This document shows positions 1 to 6,005 of a DNA stretch of 6,519 bases, one piece after another. Both the position numbers and the translations under genes were made by a program. The stretch lies in assembly GCA_934281565.1 (NCBI GenBank), contig CAKQXI010000128.1, positions 1-6,519 of the forward strand, given 5' to 3'. This stretch comes from an uncultured Prevotella sp. (GTDB lineage Bacteria > Bacteroidota > Bacteroidia > Bacteroidales > Bacteroidaceae). Below the pieces are notes generated by a model. That model searched no databases. It was not told where the DNA came from and worked only from the letters and a program-made list of their open reading frames with translations. Each line of letters opens with the position of its first letter. The first letter of the stretch is position 1.

Positions 1-884
1 ACTTCAAGGGAAAGGACTATGAGGTCAAACTTTTGCAGCATAACGATGACTTTAAAGATGTCGATATTGCTTTCACTTCCGCTGGTGGTGGTACTTCAGA
101 AGAATTTGCCGAGACCATCACCAAGTATGGTGCTGTGATGATCGATAACTCCAGTGCATTCCGTATGTGTGACGATGTGCCATTGGTGGTACCAGAGGTA
201 AATGCGGAGGATGCCCTCAATCGCCCTCGTAACATCATAGCCAATCCAAACTGTACAACTATCATGATGGTAGTGGTGTTGAAGCCTATTGACAATTTGA
301 GCCATATCAAGAAGATTCATATTTCTTCTTACCAGAGTGCTTCAGGTGCAGGCGCAGCTGCCATGGCAGAGCTTCAGCAGCAGTACAAGGAACTTGTAGA
401 GACAGGAGAGGCTAAGACTATCAATAAGTTCCCTCATCAGTTGGCATACAACGTGATTCCTCAGATCGACAAGATGACTCCTAACGATTATACCAAGGAG
501 GAGATGAAGATGTATAACGAGACTCGTAAAATCATGCACTCTGATGTTCGCACCAGTGCTACTTGTGTTCGTGTATCATCACTTCGTTCTCATTCAGAGA
601 GTGTATGGTTTGAGACAGAGAAGCCATTGACGGTAGAGGAAATCCGCAAGGCTTTGGAGGCAGCTCCCGGTGTAACTGTTAAGGATGATGCCCAGAACTA
701 TGTATATCCAATGCCATTGGAGAGTGCCGGCAAGGACGATGTATATGTAGGTCGTATTCGCAAGGACTTAGCTGATGACAACGGCAATACATTGTGGCTC
801 ACTGGCGACCAGATTCGTAAGGGTGCAGCCCTGAATGCTGTTCAGATTGCTGAGTACTTGATTAAGGTAGGTAATGTAAAGTAA
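1..884 (+). CDS. asd: Aspartate-semialdehyde dehydrogenase, 5'-truncated by window edge
   Basis: Cytoplasmic NADPH-dependent enzyme that reduces aspartyl-4-phosphate to aspartate-4-semialdehyde, the branch point to lysine/diaminopimelate, threonine and methionine. The frame is open from base 3 and 293 residues are visible. Family members are about 330-340 residues, so roughly 40 N-terminal residues with the Rossmann glycine motif lie outside the window. Visible landmarks are the cofactor-side SAGGG, the substrate-binding segment SSAFRM, the catalytic cysteine in NPNCTT (codon 252-254), the SYQSASGAG loop, the catalytic histidine in LRSHSES (codon 591-593) and YVGRIRKD near the end. All expected active-site residues in this part are present and there is no frameshift. 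A TTG at base 33 can be read as a start but is internal, because homology-like sequence continues upstream of it. The gene is followed by an intrinsic terminator, so it appears to end its transcription unit. Confidence 0.96.
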   Translation, partial: FKGKDYEVKLLQHNDDFKDVDIAFTSAGGGTSEEFAETITKYGAVMIDNSSAFRMCDDVPLVVPEVNAEDALNRPRNIIANPNCTTIMMVVVLKPIDNLSHIKKIHISSYQSASGAGAAAMAELQQQYKELVETGEAKTINKFPHQLAYNVIPQIDKMTPNDYTKEEMKMYNETRKIMHSDVRTSATCVRVSSLRSHSESVWFETEKPLTVEEIRKALEAAPGVTVKDDAQNYVYPMPLESAGKDDVYVGRIRKDLADDNGNTLWLTGDQIRKGAALNAVQIAEYLIKVGNVK

Positions 885-917
885 TCCTTATATATATAAT
901 TAAGGTATATCAGATAT

Positions 918-960
918 AAAGCGGATGCTTGGCTGAGATGAGCCGAGCACCCGCTTTTTT
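918..960 (+). terminator. Intrinsic terminator of asd
   Basis: A 16-bp stem starts AAAGCGG on the left (918-933) and is closed by GCC...CCGCTTT on the right (942-957), around an 8-base loop. The stem holds one A-C mismatch and one U-G wobble. It is followed directly by a T-run that continues, with interruptions, into 961-974. It lies 34 bases after the asd stop codon and is followed by a separate promoter, so it should insulate asd from the ATPase gene. Confidence 0.9.
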
Positions 961-1020
961 CTTGTTTCTTTTTTGTTATTGGATAAAACTAATAAAAAAA
1001 GCAAAAAGATAGATGGGACT

Positions 1021-1053
1021 TTTGGTCATTTAATATATAATGATTACCTTTGT
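1021..1053 (+). promoter_or_regulatory. Bacteroidota-type promoter of the DUF4143 ATPase
   Basis: TTTG at 1021-1024 serves as the -33 element and TACCTTTGT at 1045-1053 is an exact match to the -7 consensus TAnnTTTGy, with 20 bases between them. The predicted transcription start is near 1057-1060. That is downstream of the ATG at 1040 and supports ATG 1091 as the real start. The -7 box shares its last three bases (1051-1053) with the palindrome at 1051-1087. Confidence 0.7.
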
Positions 1054-1087
1054 GACAAATTTAAAGTTGAACTTTAAAATTGTCACA
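1051..1087. repeat. 37-bp near-perfect palindrome over the promoter/start region (possible operator)
   Basis: The arms are TGTGACAA (1051-1058) with TTGTCACA (1080-1087), and TTTAAAGTT (1060-1068) with AACTTTAAA (1070-1078), around a single central G at 1069. Of 18 possible pairs, 17 match; only A1059/A1079 fails. The palindrome starts inside the -7 box, covers the predicted transcription start and ends three bases before ATG 1091. This position suits a binding site for a dimeric repressor (autoregulation or global control), but a dispersed palindromic repeat or a 5'-end RNA hairpin are also possible. The binding partner is unknown. Confidence 0.75.
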
Positions 1088-1090
1088 GTG

Positions 1091-2287
1091 ATGGATAATA
1101 TGTTGATAAAAAGAACGTTAGATGATGTTATTTCTCAAATGTTTAGGTTTTTACCAGTAATAACGCTTACTGGACCAAGACAGTCGGGAAAGACCACTCT
1201 GTGTCGTCAGCAGTTTAATTCACTGCCTTATGTTAATTTAGAGGATGCGGCAACTTTGTCTGAGATACAGTTTGATCCAAAGGGATTTTTGGCTAAATAT
1301 CCTGAGGGTCTTGTAATAGATGAGGCTCAGCGTTATCCTGATATTTTTTCATATCTGCAAGTAGCAGTGGATGAAGATAGAATGGCAAATAACGAAAAAC
1401 GTCATTTTGTAGTTACGGGAAGTAGTAATTTCTCTCTGATGCAACATGCTGTGCAGTCTATGGCTGGCAGAACAGCAGTCCTAACGCTTTTACCTTTGAG
1501 CATCAAGGAGATTTTGAGCAAGTATCCTACTGCGACAACGTCTCAAATGCTTCTTCGTGGTGGTTATCCTGCTGTTTGGAATGCTGGAGATGAGGGAAGA
1601 CAGATCATCCTTTCTAATTATTACACTACTTATGTTGAGCGTGACTTGCGCCAACTCATAAATTTGAAGGATTTGCGCTTGTTCCATAATTTTATAAGGT
1701 TGTGTGCTGGAAGGGTGGGCTCTGAATTCAATGCTTCTGCAATGTCTGTAGAGGTGGGAGTAAGCGTGCCTACCATTAAATCTTGGCTGAGTATATTGGA
1801 GGCTTCGTATGTGTTGTTCCAGTTGCAACCTTATTATGCAAATATTGGAAAGCGCCTTACGAAAACACCGAAGTTATATTTCTATGATGTCGGGTTGGCT
1901 GCTTGGTTGATGGGTATCAATACTGAGGAACAGTTGGATGTTCATCCTTTACGAGGTGCATTGTTTGAAAATATGATAGTCAGTGATTTTATGAAACGCA
2001 GTTATAATAAAGGTGAGCAACCTCAGCTTTATTTCTATCGTGACCAGCGACAGCATGAGGTAGATCTTTTGGAGGAGCAGCCTGATGGAAGACTTCAAGC
2101 ATACGAGATAAAAGCAGGTATGACCTTTAGACAAGATTATTTTACGCAACTCGTTTACTTGAAAGATGTTTTGGGAGACAAACTCTTGACAACCCAAGTG
2201 ATATATGATGGCAGTCAGGAAAATAGACAATCCGATAATGGTATCATAAATTTTAGAAACCTTTTGAGGAGGAAAGAAATAAAATAG
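1091..2287 (+). CDS. AAA family ATPase with DUF4143 (PD-(D/E)xK-like) C-terminal domain
   Basis: A 398-residue predicted cytoplasmic protein of the ATP-binding/DUF4143 family, which is common and often multi-copy in Bacteroidota; its physiological role is not established. The N-terminal AAA_14-type domain has Walker A GPRQSGKTT (residues 28-36), Walker B LVIDEAQ (74-80, D77/E78) and a sensor-1-like VVTGSSN (107-113). YVERDLRQL (181-189) is typical of the family. A winged-helix-like stretch lies near 215-243 (VPTIKSWLSILEASYVL). The C-terminal part has the pattern of a PD-(D/E)xK fold: FEN with E293, EVDLL (323-327) and EIKAG (339-343), so a nuclease-like core with acidic residues and lysine intact is plausible, though activity is inference. 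An in-frame ATG at 1040 would add 17 residues, but these are encoded by the promoter palindrome and lie upstream of the predicted transcript start, so ATG 1091 (or 1100) is preferred. The length is full for the family and no damage is visible. Confidence 0.92.
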   Translation: MDNMLIKRTLDDVISQMFRFLPVITLTGPRQSGKTTLCRQQFNSLPYVNLEDAATLSEIQFDPKGFLAKYPEGLVIDEAQRYPDIFSYLQVAVDEDRMANNEKRHFVVTGSSNFSLMQHAVQSMAGRTAVLTLLPLSIKEILSKYPTATTSQMLLRGGYPAVWNAGDEGRQIILSNYYTTYVERDLRQLINLKDLRLFHNFIRLCAGRVGSEFNASAMSVEVGVSVPTIKSWLSILEASYVLFQLQPYYANIGKRLTKTPKLYFYDVGLAAWLMGINTEEQLDVHPLRGALFENMIVSDFMKRSYNKGEQPQLYFYRDQRQHEVDLLEEQPDGRLQAYEIKAGMTFRQDYFTQLVYLKDVLGDKLLTTQVIYDGSQENRQSDNGIINFRNLLRRKEIK

Positions 2288-2295
2288 GCTGAATG

Positions 2296-2328
2296 TTTGT
2301 ATATCTCGATAAAAACTTATACTTTTGC
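2296..2328 (+). promoter_or_regulatory. Bacteroidota-type promoter of the MoxR ATPase
   Basis: TTTG at 2296-2299 is the -33 element and TACTTTTGC at 2320-2328 fits TAnnTTTGy exactly, again with 20 intervening bases. The predicted transcription start is near 2332-2335, about 25 bases before ATG 2360. It begins 8 bases after the preceding stop codon, so the MoxR gene can be expressed independently of the DUF4143 ATPase. The earlier TTG at 2297 lies inside the -33 element and is not a credible start. Confidence 0.7.
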
Positions 2329-2359
2329 ATCTATATCTAAAAAGAATAAGCCGAGAACT

Positions 2360-3538
2360 ATGATAGAAAGATTTAAGCTCTTGCTTCGGGAGATGAACCG
2401 AGGCATCTATGAGAAAGAAACAGAAATATCGCTCTCGCTCCTTGCCGCTTTGGCAGGCGAGAGTATTATTTTGTTAGGACCTCCGGGAGTAGCAAAGAGT
2501 ATGGTGGCTCGCCTGCTGAAGACAGCTTTCAAGGATGCTCGCAGTTTTGAGTATCTCATGTCTCGTTTCTCTACACCGGATGAAATCTTTGGTCCTGTTA
2601 GTATCCAGAAACTCAAGACTTCAGATACTTATGAACGTGCGGTGGATGGTTATCTTCCAACTGCCGATGTAGTCTTCCTTGATGAGATATGGAAAGCTGG
2701 TCCTGCCATACAGAATACCCTTCTTACTGTTATCAATGAAAAGTTGTTCCGTAACGGCAATCGGGAAATGTGTCTTCCATTGAAGCTCCTTGTAGCTGCA
2801 AGCAATGAGTTGCCTGCCAAAGGAGAGGGATTGGAGGCTCTTTGGGATCGTTTCGTCATTCGTATAGAGAGCAGACCGATTAAGCTGGAGAAGAATTTCC
2901 GAACGATGCTTTTGGAAGTGAAGAGTGAAGAACGAAGAGTGAAGAATTCAAATGCTATTTCTTCTGAGGAATATGAGGAATGGAGCAAGTCGATTGATAA
3001 AATTGGTGTGAAAGAAGCAGTGCTGGATGCTATATCTAACATTCGTAAGTCTTTGAGAGCCGTGAATGTGGATGAGGCAACCGAGCGCAGAAACATCTAT
3101 GTGAGTGACCGAAGATGGAAGAACATCATCCGTTTGCTCCGTACTTCTGCCTTTATGCAAGATAGGGAAGATGTGTCGATTTGTGATATGTTGCCGATAT
3201 ACCATTGCCTGTGGCAAGAGCCAGAGGAAAGAGATGCTATTCGTAGCATAGTCATTCGTTCCCTCTTTGCTCCATTTGCAGAGAAGTTGGCAGATATGAA
3301 GCAGGCTCTTGCTGAGGACATTAAGTATCATCGTGTTCGCAAGGGACCAGATGATGGGCGAGATTACGAGAGTGAGATAGAAGCTCTTTCTGATGAATTG
3401 AGTTCCTTGGAGCACCAAATAGGTGACAATCTCTTTGTGTCGGCAGAAGACAAAGCGGAAGTTGCCACCTATCTTCGTGATTTCTATAAGGAATTGGCAT
3501 TCACTCGACAAGATACGATGAAGTTGTATGAAATGTAG
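2360..3538 (+). CDS. MoxR/RavA-type AAA+ ATPase
   Basis: A 392-residue cytoplasmic AAA+ ATPase of the MoxR superfamily, closest in layout to RavA. Family members form hexamers that act as chaperones or remodel partners, usually with a VWA-domain protein (ViaA for RavA). Visible motifs are Walker A GPPGVAKS (residues 40-47), the FSTPDEIFGP segment typical of RavA-like proteins (70-79), Walker B VVFLDEIWKA (104-113, D108/E109), sensor 1 ASNELP (147-152), a likely arginine finger R164 in LWDRF, and a sensor-2 region around SDRRWKNIIRLLRTSAF (249-265). The C-terminus (about 300-392) is helical and charged. It is shorter than E. coli RavA (498 residues), so the LARA insertion that binds LdcI appears to be missing or reduced. 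Residues 187-195 are encoded by a tandem 7-bp repeat that expands a linker. ATG 2360 is chosen because it starts the homologous sequence and sits just after a good promoter. No VWA partner is adjacent: the next gene is convergent and ends 10 bases away. The symbol ravA is withheld because orthology cannot be tested here. Confidence 0.9.
   Translation: MIERFKLLLREMNRGIYEKETEISLSLLAALAGESIILLGPPGVAKSMVARLLKTAFKDARSFEYLMSRFSTPDEIFGPVSIQKLKTSDTYERAVDGYLPTADVVFLDEIWKAGPAIQNTLLTVINEKLFRNGNREMCLPLKLLVAASNELPAKGEGLEALWDRFVIRIESRPIKLEKNFRTMLLEVKSEERRVKNSNAISSEEYEEWSKSIDKIGVKEAVLDAISNIRKSLRAVNVDEATERRNIYVSDRRWKNIIRLLRTSAFMQDREDVSICDMLPIYHCLWQEPEERDAIRSIVIRSLFAPFAEKLADMKQALAEDIKYHRVRKGPDDGRDYESEIEALSDELSSLEHQIGDNLFVSAEDKAEVATYLRDFYKELAFTRQDTMKLYEM
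2917..2944 (+). repeat. Four tandem 7-bp units AGTGAAG inside the MoxR gene
   Basis: The contiguous heptamers are AGTGAAG, AGTGAAG, AACGAAG (two changes) and AGTGAAG, followed by AATTC. They encode a charged linker (about residues 187-195) between the AAA+ core and the C-terminal helical part. Because 7 is not a multiple of 3, gain or loss of one unit would shift the reading frame. Confidence 0.85.
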
Positions 3539-3548
3539 ACACTTATTT

Positions 3549-5144
3549 TTATTTAAAGTAGAATGACGTCACAACACTTCCGTGGTCCGATGGCCAGCCT
3601 ACGGGATGATGGGAGAGAGTTTCCGAACGATAAGGAATTAATTTGTCCCCTTTGTAATAGATGAAGTCGATACGTTGGGGTGGACATCTTAGTTCTCGGA
3701 ATCCTAAGTTCATGGTAGGAGACCATGTAGCTCCCGGACATAGAGAAACATTCGGGTAAAGATGACGGAAACTATCCGTGAAACCTTCACTGATGACTAA
3801 TGGAGATACTTGCGACTTGGCATAAGAGCCAAGGTACTGCTCATTCCAGTCTAAATGCGAGTCGCAGTTGAAGTCACCAACCAATATGACAGGAGTTTCC
3901 GCCGATTGAGCAGTGTAAGGTGACATCTGTTTCAAAATCTCCTTAATCTCAGGGACACGAGTTTGTGCTTCCTCTTCTTCATACTTCTTAACGGCTGCCA
4001 TTCCTTTGTTCTGCTCTGAAACATCTGGCATACATTGGAGCCAGATGTCATAGAAAGCAATCCGTTGTTTCTCACTTAAACGAATGAGTGCCCCTCCTGA
4101 GTTGAATGGGTGGAACAATCGGATGGTCTTGTCTATTGGATAACGACTCATGATGCTGAGATTGGAACTAATCAGATAAAAATAATATCCGAGCGAATCA
4201 GCGATGATAGTTCCCGAACCGTATGTCTCAATCAAACCAATCACATCGGCATTTTCTCTTTTCAGTACTTCAATAACACGGTTTACACCCACTTGTTTAC
4301 CAAAGCGATGTCCTCCATGCCATATATTCCAGACCTGTACTTTTAGTCGGTCTGGCTTGTATGACGGATAGAGAGGAGGCAGAGGGAAGAATTGTTCATA
4401 GCTCTCCCGTACTTCCGTACTGCTGACAGGGCGATTCCACATTCTCACTTCGTCAATCTTACCATTGAAAGCCGTCCATTCGCCATGACATCCCCAGTCT
4501 TGGTATTCATCGCTTCCTCCTATGAATGTCCTGAACTTACTTTCAAGCGATTTCAATCCTTCAATATGATAGATGGCGACATTGCGCCCATCCAAGTACA
4601 TCCATACCTCTTTTTGTGTCTTGTCAATGGATACTGTTATTTGGTGCCATTTTCCGTCATTGATAGCTTGGCGTTGTGCTGTCGGTTGATAGGTATAACT
4701 GTTTTTCCCATCGTATAGACTTAGATACCAAGCACCGTTTTCCTGTGTGCCAATACACCAACCTGTCGGATCGTAGGTGGTAGTATTGGTCATGATTGGA
4801 GTGCCTAAGGGAGCATTAGGCTTGGTCTTAACCCAAACTTGCAAGGAAAAAGAACAACCATCATCAAAAGATGGACAGTCTTTTTTCGTCAAGGAAAGAG
4901 GAATGCGATAAGCTACCTCGTCTGTCAGGTCGAGAGCTTTCCCTTTCAGACCTTCACTGTAAGACGATGTATGCACTTGAAAAAGAGAAGATGAATCTCG
5001 TGTGGCAATTTCAGCCATTCGGATAGCTTCCGATTGTGGGGCATCAAATGATTGGTGATAGATTACACCTTGTTTAGGATTTTGTGCTACCATACTGGAG
5101 CAGGGGGCAAGCAGGAAAATACCCAAAATAAGTTTGTTAAGCAT
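3549..5144 (-). CDS. Exported LamG-like + endonuclease/exonuclease/phosphatase family protein
   Basis: A 531-residue predicted exported protein. From ATG 5144 it begins with a signal peptide (MLNKLILGIFLLAPCSSMVAQ; likely signal peptidase I cleavage near residue 20, with LAPC a poor lipobox). Residues about 25-245 form a concanavalin A/LamG-3-like jelly-roll, recognisable from GKALDL, FSLQVWVKT, DGKWHQITVSID, WMYLDG and FNGKIDEVRMWNRPVS. Residues about 265-531 are an endonuclease/exonuclease/phosphatase (DNase I-like, metal-dependent phosphoesterase) domain with key residues in place: N273 (VWNIWHGG), E306 (GLIETYG), D424/N426 (VGDFN), D493 (RIDFIYY) and D520/H521 (PSDHG). It probably hydrolyses a phosphodiester or phosphomonoester outside the cytoplasm, with the LamG part binding a glycan or surface. 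Substrates in this superfamily range from nucleic acid to phospholipids and inositol phosphates, so none is assigned. In-frame ATGs at 5177 and 5231 would put a polar extension before the signal peptide and are less likely. The gene converges on the MoxR gene, with 10 bases between their stop codons. Confidence 0.9.
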   Translation of the reverse strand: MLNKLILGIFLLAPCSSMVAQNPKQGVIYHQSFDAPQSEAIRMAEIATRDSSSLFQVHTSSYSEGLKGKALDLTDEVAYRIPLSLTKKDCPSFDDGCSFSLQVWVKTKPNAPLGTPIMTNTTTYDPTGWCIGTQENGAWYLSLYDGKNSYTYQPTAQRQAINDGKWHQITVSIDKTQKEVWMYLDGRNVAIYHIEGLKSLESKFRTFIGGSDEYQDWGCHGEWTAFNGKIDEVRMWNRPVSSTEVRESYEQFFPLPPLYPSYKPDRLKVQVWNIWHGGHRFGKQVGVNRVIEVLKRENADVIGLIETYGSGTIIADSLGYYFYLISSNLSIMSRYPIDKTIRLFHPFNSGGALIRLSEKQRIAFYDIWLQCMPDVSEQNKGMAAVKKYEEEEAQTRVPEIKEILKQMSPYTAQSAETPVILVGDFNCDSHLDWNEQYLGSYAKSQVSPLVISEGFTDSFRHLYPNVSLCPGATWSPTMNLGFRELRCPPQRIDFIYYKGDKLIPYRSETLSHHPVGWPSDHGSVVTSFYFK

Positions 5145-5190
5145 AGGTAAAGAATTCAAGTCTTTATGGTTAAACATTAGATTATCGTTG

Positions 5191-5199
5191 GTAAAGTTA
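5191..5199 (-). promoter_or_regulatory. Weak candidate -7 element for the exported phosphoesterase
   Basis: On the minus strand TAACTTTAC matches TAnnTTTGy except that G is A. It would start transcription near 5184, giving a leader of about 40 bases to ATG 5144. No clear -33 TTTG is found 19-21 bases upstream, so the call is tentative. Confidence 0.3.
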
Positions 5200-5295
5200 C
5201 AAAAAAAATCAATCGGTATGAGAAATGCCATGCTTTTATAGCTTAAATTACAGGTTTTTTAAAGTTAATAAAACAAAGTTATCAAATAATTGTAG

Positions 5296-5304
5296 TATCT
5301 TTGC
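5296..5304 (+). promoter_or_regulatory. Candidate -7 promoter element for the 5326-6519 transcript
   Basis: TATCTTTGC is an exact match to the Bacteroidota -7 consensus TAnnTTTGy. The position expected for -33 (about 5272-5275) is A-rich and holds no TTTG, so the promoter may be weak or activator-dependent. It lies 21 bases before ATG 5326 and probably drives the ATPase remnant, the C_GCAxxG_C_C gene and the gene after it. Confidence 0.55.
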
Positions 5305-5325
5305 AATCGGAAAGGAATTACAATT

Positions 5326-5412
5326 ATGGAGAATATAAAACAAGTGCCATACGGAGTGGCAAACTTTGCCACAGTCATGGAGCAAAGTAAGGGAAAGGAG
5401 GAAGTCGAGTAA
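5326..5412 (+). pseudogene. Truncated N-terminal remnant of an AAA-ATPase_like (PDDEXK_9-type) gene
   Basis: A 28-codon reading frame (ATG 5326, TAA 5410-5412) starts MENIKQVPYGVANFATVMEQ. This closely resembles the N-terminal signature I know from the Bacteroidota AAA-ATPase_like/PDDEXK_9 family, in which a 'PYG..NF..V...' start is followed by YYVDKT and a Walker A of the form RRFGKS. Here, after MEQ (ending at 5385), the frame continues only as SKGKEEVE and stops, and neither YYVDKT nor a Walker A follows. I read it as the promoter and first 20 codons left by deletion or recombination. Alternatively it is now a short leader peptide: its stop overlaps the ATG at 5412 as TAATG. The family match is from memory and needs a search. 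Confidence 0.6.
5394..5401 (+). promoter_or_regulatory. Strong Shine-Dalgarno AAAGGAGG before ATG 5412
   Basis: AAAGGAGG lies 10 bases before ATG 5412. Such a consensus site is unusual in Bacteroidota, which rarely depend on it. It would favour the longer N-terminal form of the C_GCAxxG_C_C protein, or re-initiation after the overlapping TAA. It may be coincidence in a purine-rich junction sequence. Confidence 0.4.
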
Positions 5413-5516
5413 TGGCAAGGGCTAATGGACCGATAGGCTATGTGGAGCATCATGGTAGCGTGGTAGATAAGTCACTCCTCCTTTCCGCATTTAATACCCA
5501 AAGGAATAGTAGGTTA

Positions 5517-6005
5517 ATGGATAATAATATATCTTTGACTGCCGATTTGGAAGCGAGAGTACAACGTGCAGTCGATAATTTCATGCAAGGTTATGGTTGT
5601 TGTCAATCAGTGGTAACAGCTTTTGCCGATTTATATGGTTTGAGTACCGAGATGGCAAAGCGCATTGGTGCTGGCTTCGGAGGTGGAGTAGGCAGGATGA
5701 GAATGATGTGTGGCGCAGTTTCAGGCATTGTGATTTTAGTAGGATTGGATTGCGGACAGACGGAGGGTGATGACCGTGAGGGGAAATCGGCTTGCTATAA
5801 GGTAGTGCAAGATTTACTTGCCAAGTCGAGGGAACAAAACGGTTCTATTATCTGTGCCGAGATCTTGGGACTGAAAGGTCATGAGAAAGCACAGTCAAGT
5901 TATGTGGCTTCTCCCCGAACTGCAGAATATTACAAGACTCGTCCTTGTGCGGCAAAAGTTGAGAGTGCGGCAAGGATTTTTGCGGAATACTTGATGCAGA
6001 AATGA
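5517..6005 (+). CDS. C_GCAxxG_C_C family putative redox protein
   Basis: A 162-residue predicted cytoplasmic protein of the C_GCAxxG_C_C family, described as putative redox-active and of unknown partner. Visible features are an N-terminal helix leading to YGCCQSVVTAF (C28, C29), the glycine-rich GFGGGVGRMRMMCGAVSG (C65), GLDCGQTEG (C79), C93, SIICAEILGL (C113) and RPCAAKVESAARIFAEYL (C144): seven cysteines, including all conserved positions of the family as I recall them. ATG 5517 is chosen because family homology begins right after it and AAAGGA precedes it at 5500-5505. The same frame is open back to ATG 5412, which would add 35 residues with no recognisable similarity but has the better Shine-Dalgarno. 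Its stop overlaps the next gene's start as ATGA (6002-6005), which implies co-transcription and probably translational coupling. Confidence 0.88.
   Translation: MDNNISLTADLEARVQRAVDNFMQGYGCCQSVVTAFADLYGLSTEMAKRIGAGFGGGVGRMRMMCGAVSGIVILVGLDCGQTEGDDREGKSACYKVVQDLLAKSREQNGSIICAEILGLKGHEKAQSSYVASPRTAEYYKTRPCAAKVESAARIFAEYLMQK

Noticed and set aside
33..35. TTG as start of the asd frame
   Set aside because: The frame is open to the window edge and the upstream residues fit the family, so the gene is simply truncated by the window.
886..907. CCTTA...TAAGG inverted repeat after asd
   Set aside because: The arms are only five bases and AT-rich; the real terminator is the GC-rich hairpin at 918-960.
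1040..1090. Longer N-terminus of the DUF4143 ATPase from ATG 1040
   Set aside because: The segment encodes the palindrome and lies upstream of or on the predicted transcription start; family similarity starts at about MLIKR.
2297..2359. TTG start adding 21 residues to the MoxR ATPase
   Set aside because: It overlaps the -33 and -7 promoter elements, and the added residues are low-complexity and unlike the family.
2650..3511. Long minus-strand open frames (148 and 187 codons) opposite the MoxR gene
   Set aside because: Their products have no recognisable motifs and lie opposite a gene with clear AAA+ motifs; they are frame shadows.
3539..3548. Bidirectional terminator between the convergent genes
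   Set aside because: Only 10 AT-rich bases separate the stops and no stable inverted repeat spans the junction; the TGACGTCA at 3564-3571 is a short palindrome inside the coding sequence.
4110..4718. Plus-strand open frames opposite the exported phosphoesterase
   Set aside because: They are shadows of a gene with two clear domains; no promoter or protein family is visible.
5142..5231. Lipoprotein reading (LAPC) and longer starts for the phosphoesterase
   Set aside because: Proline before the cysteine is a poor lipobox, and starts at 5177 or 5231 would bury the signal peptide behind a polar stretch.
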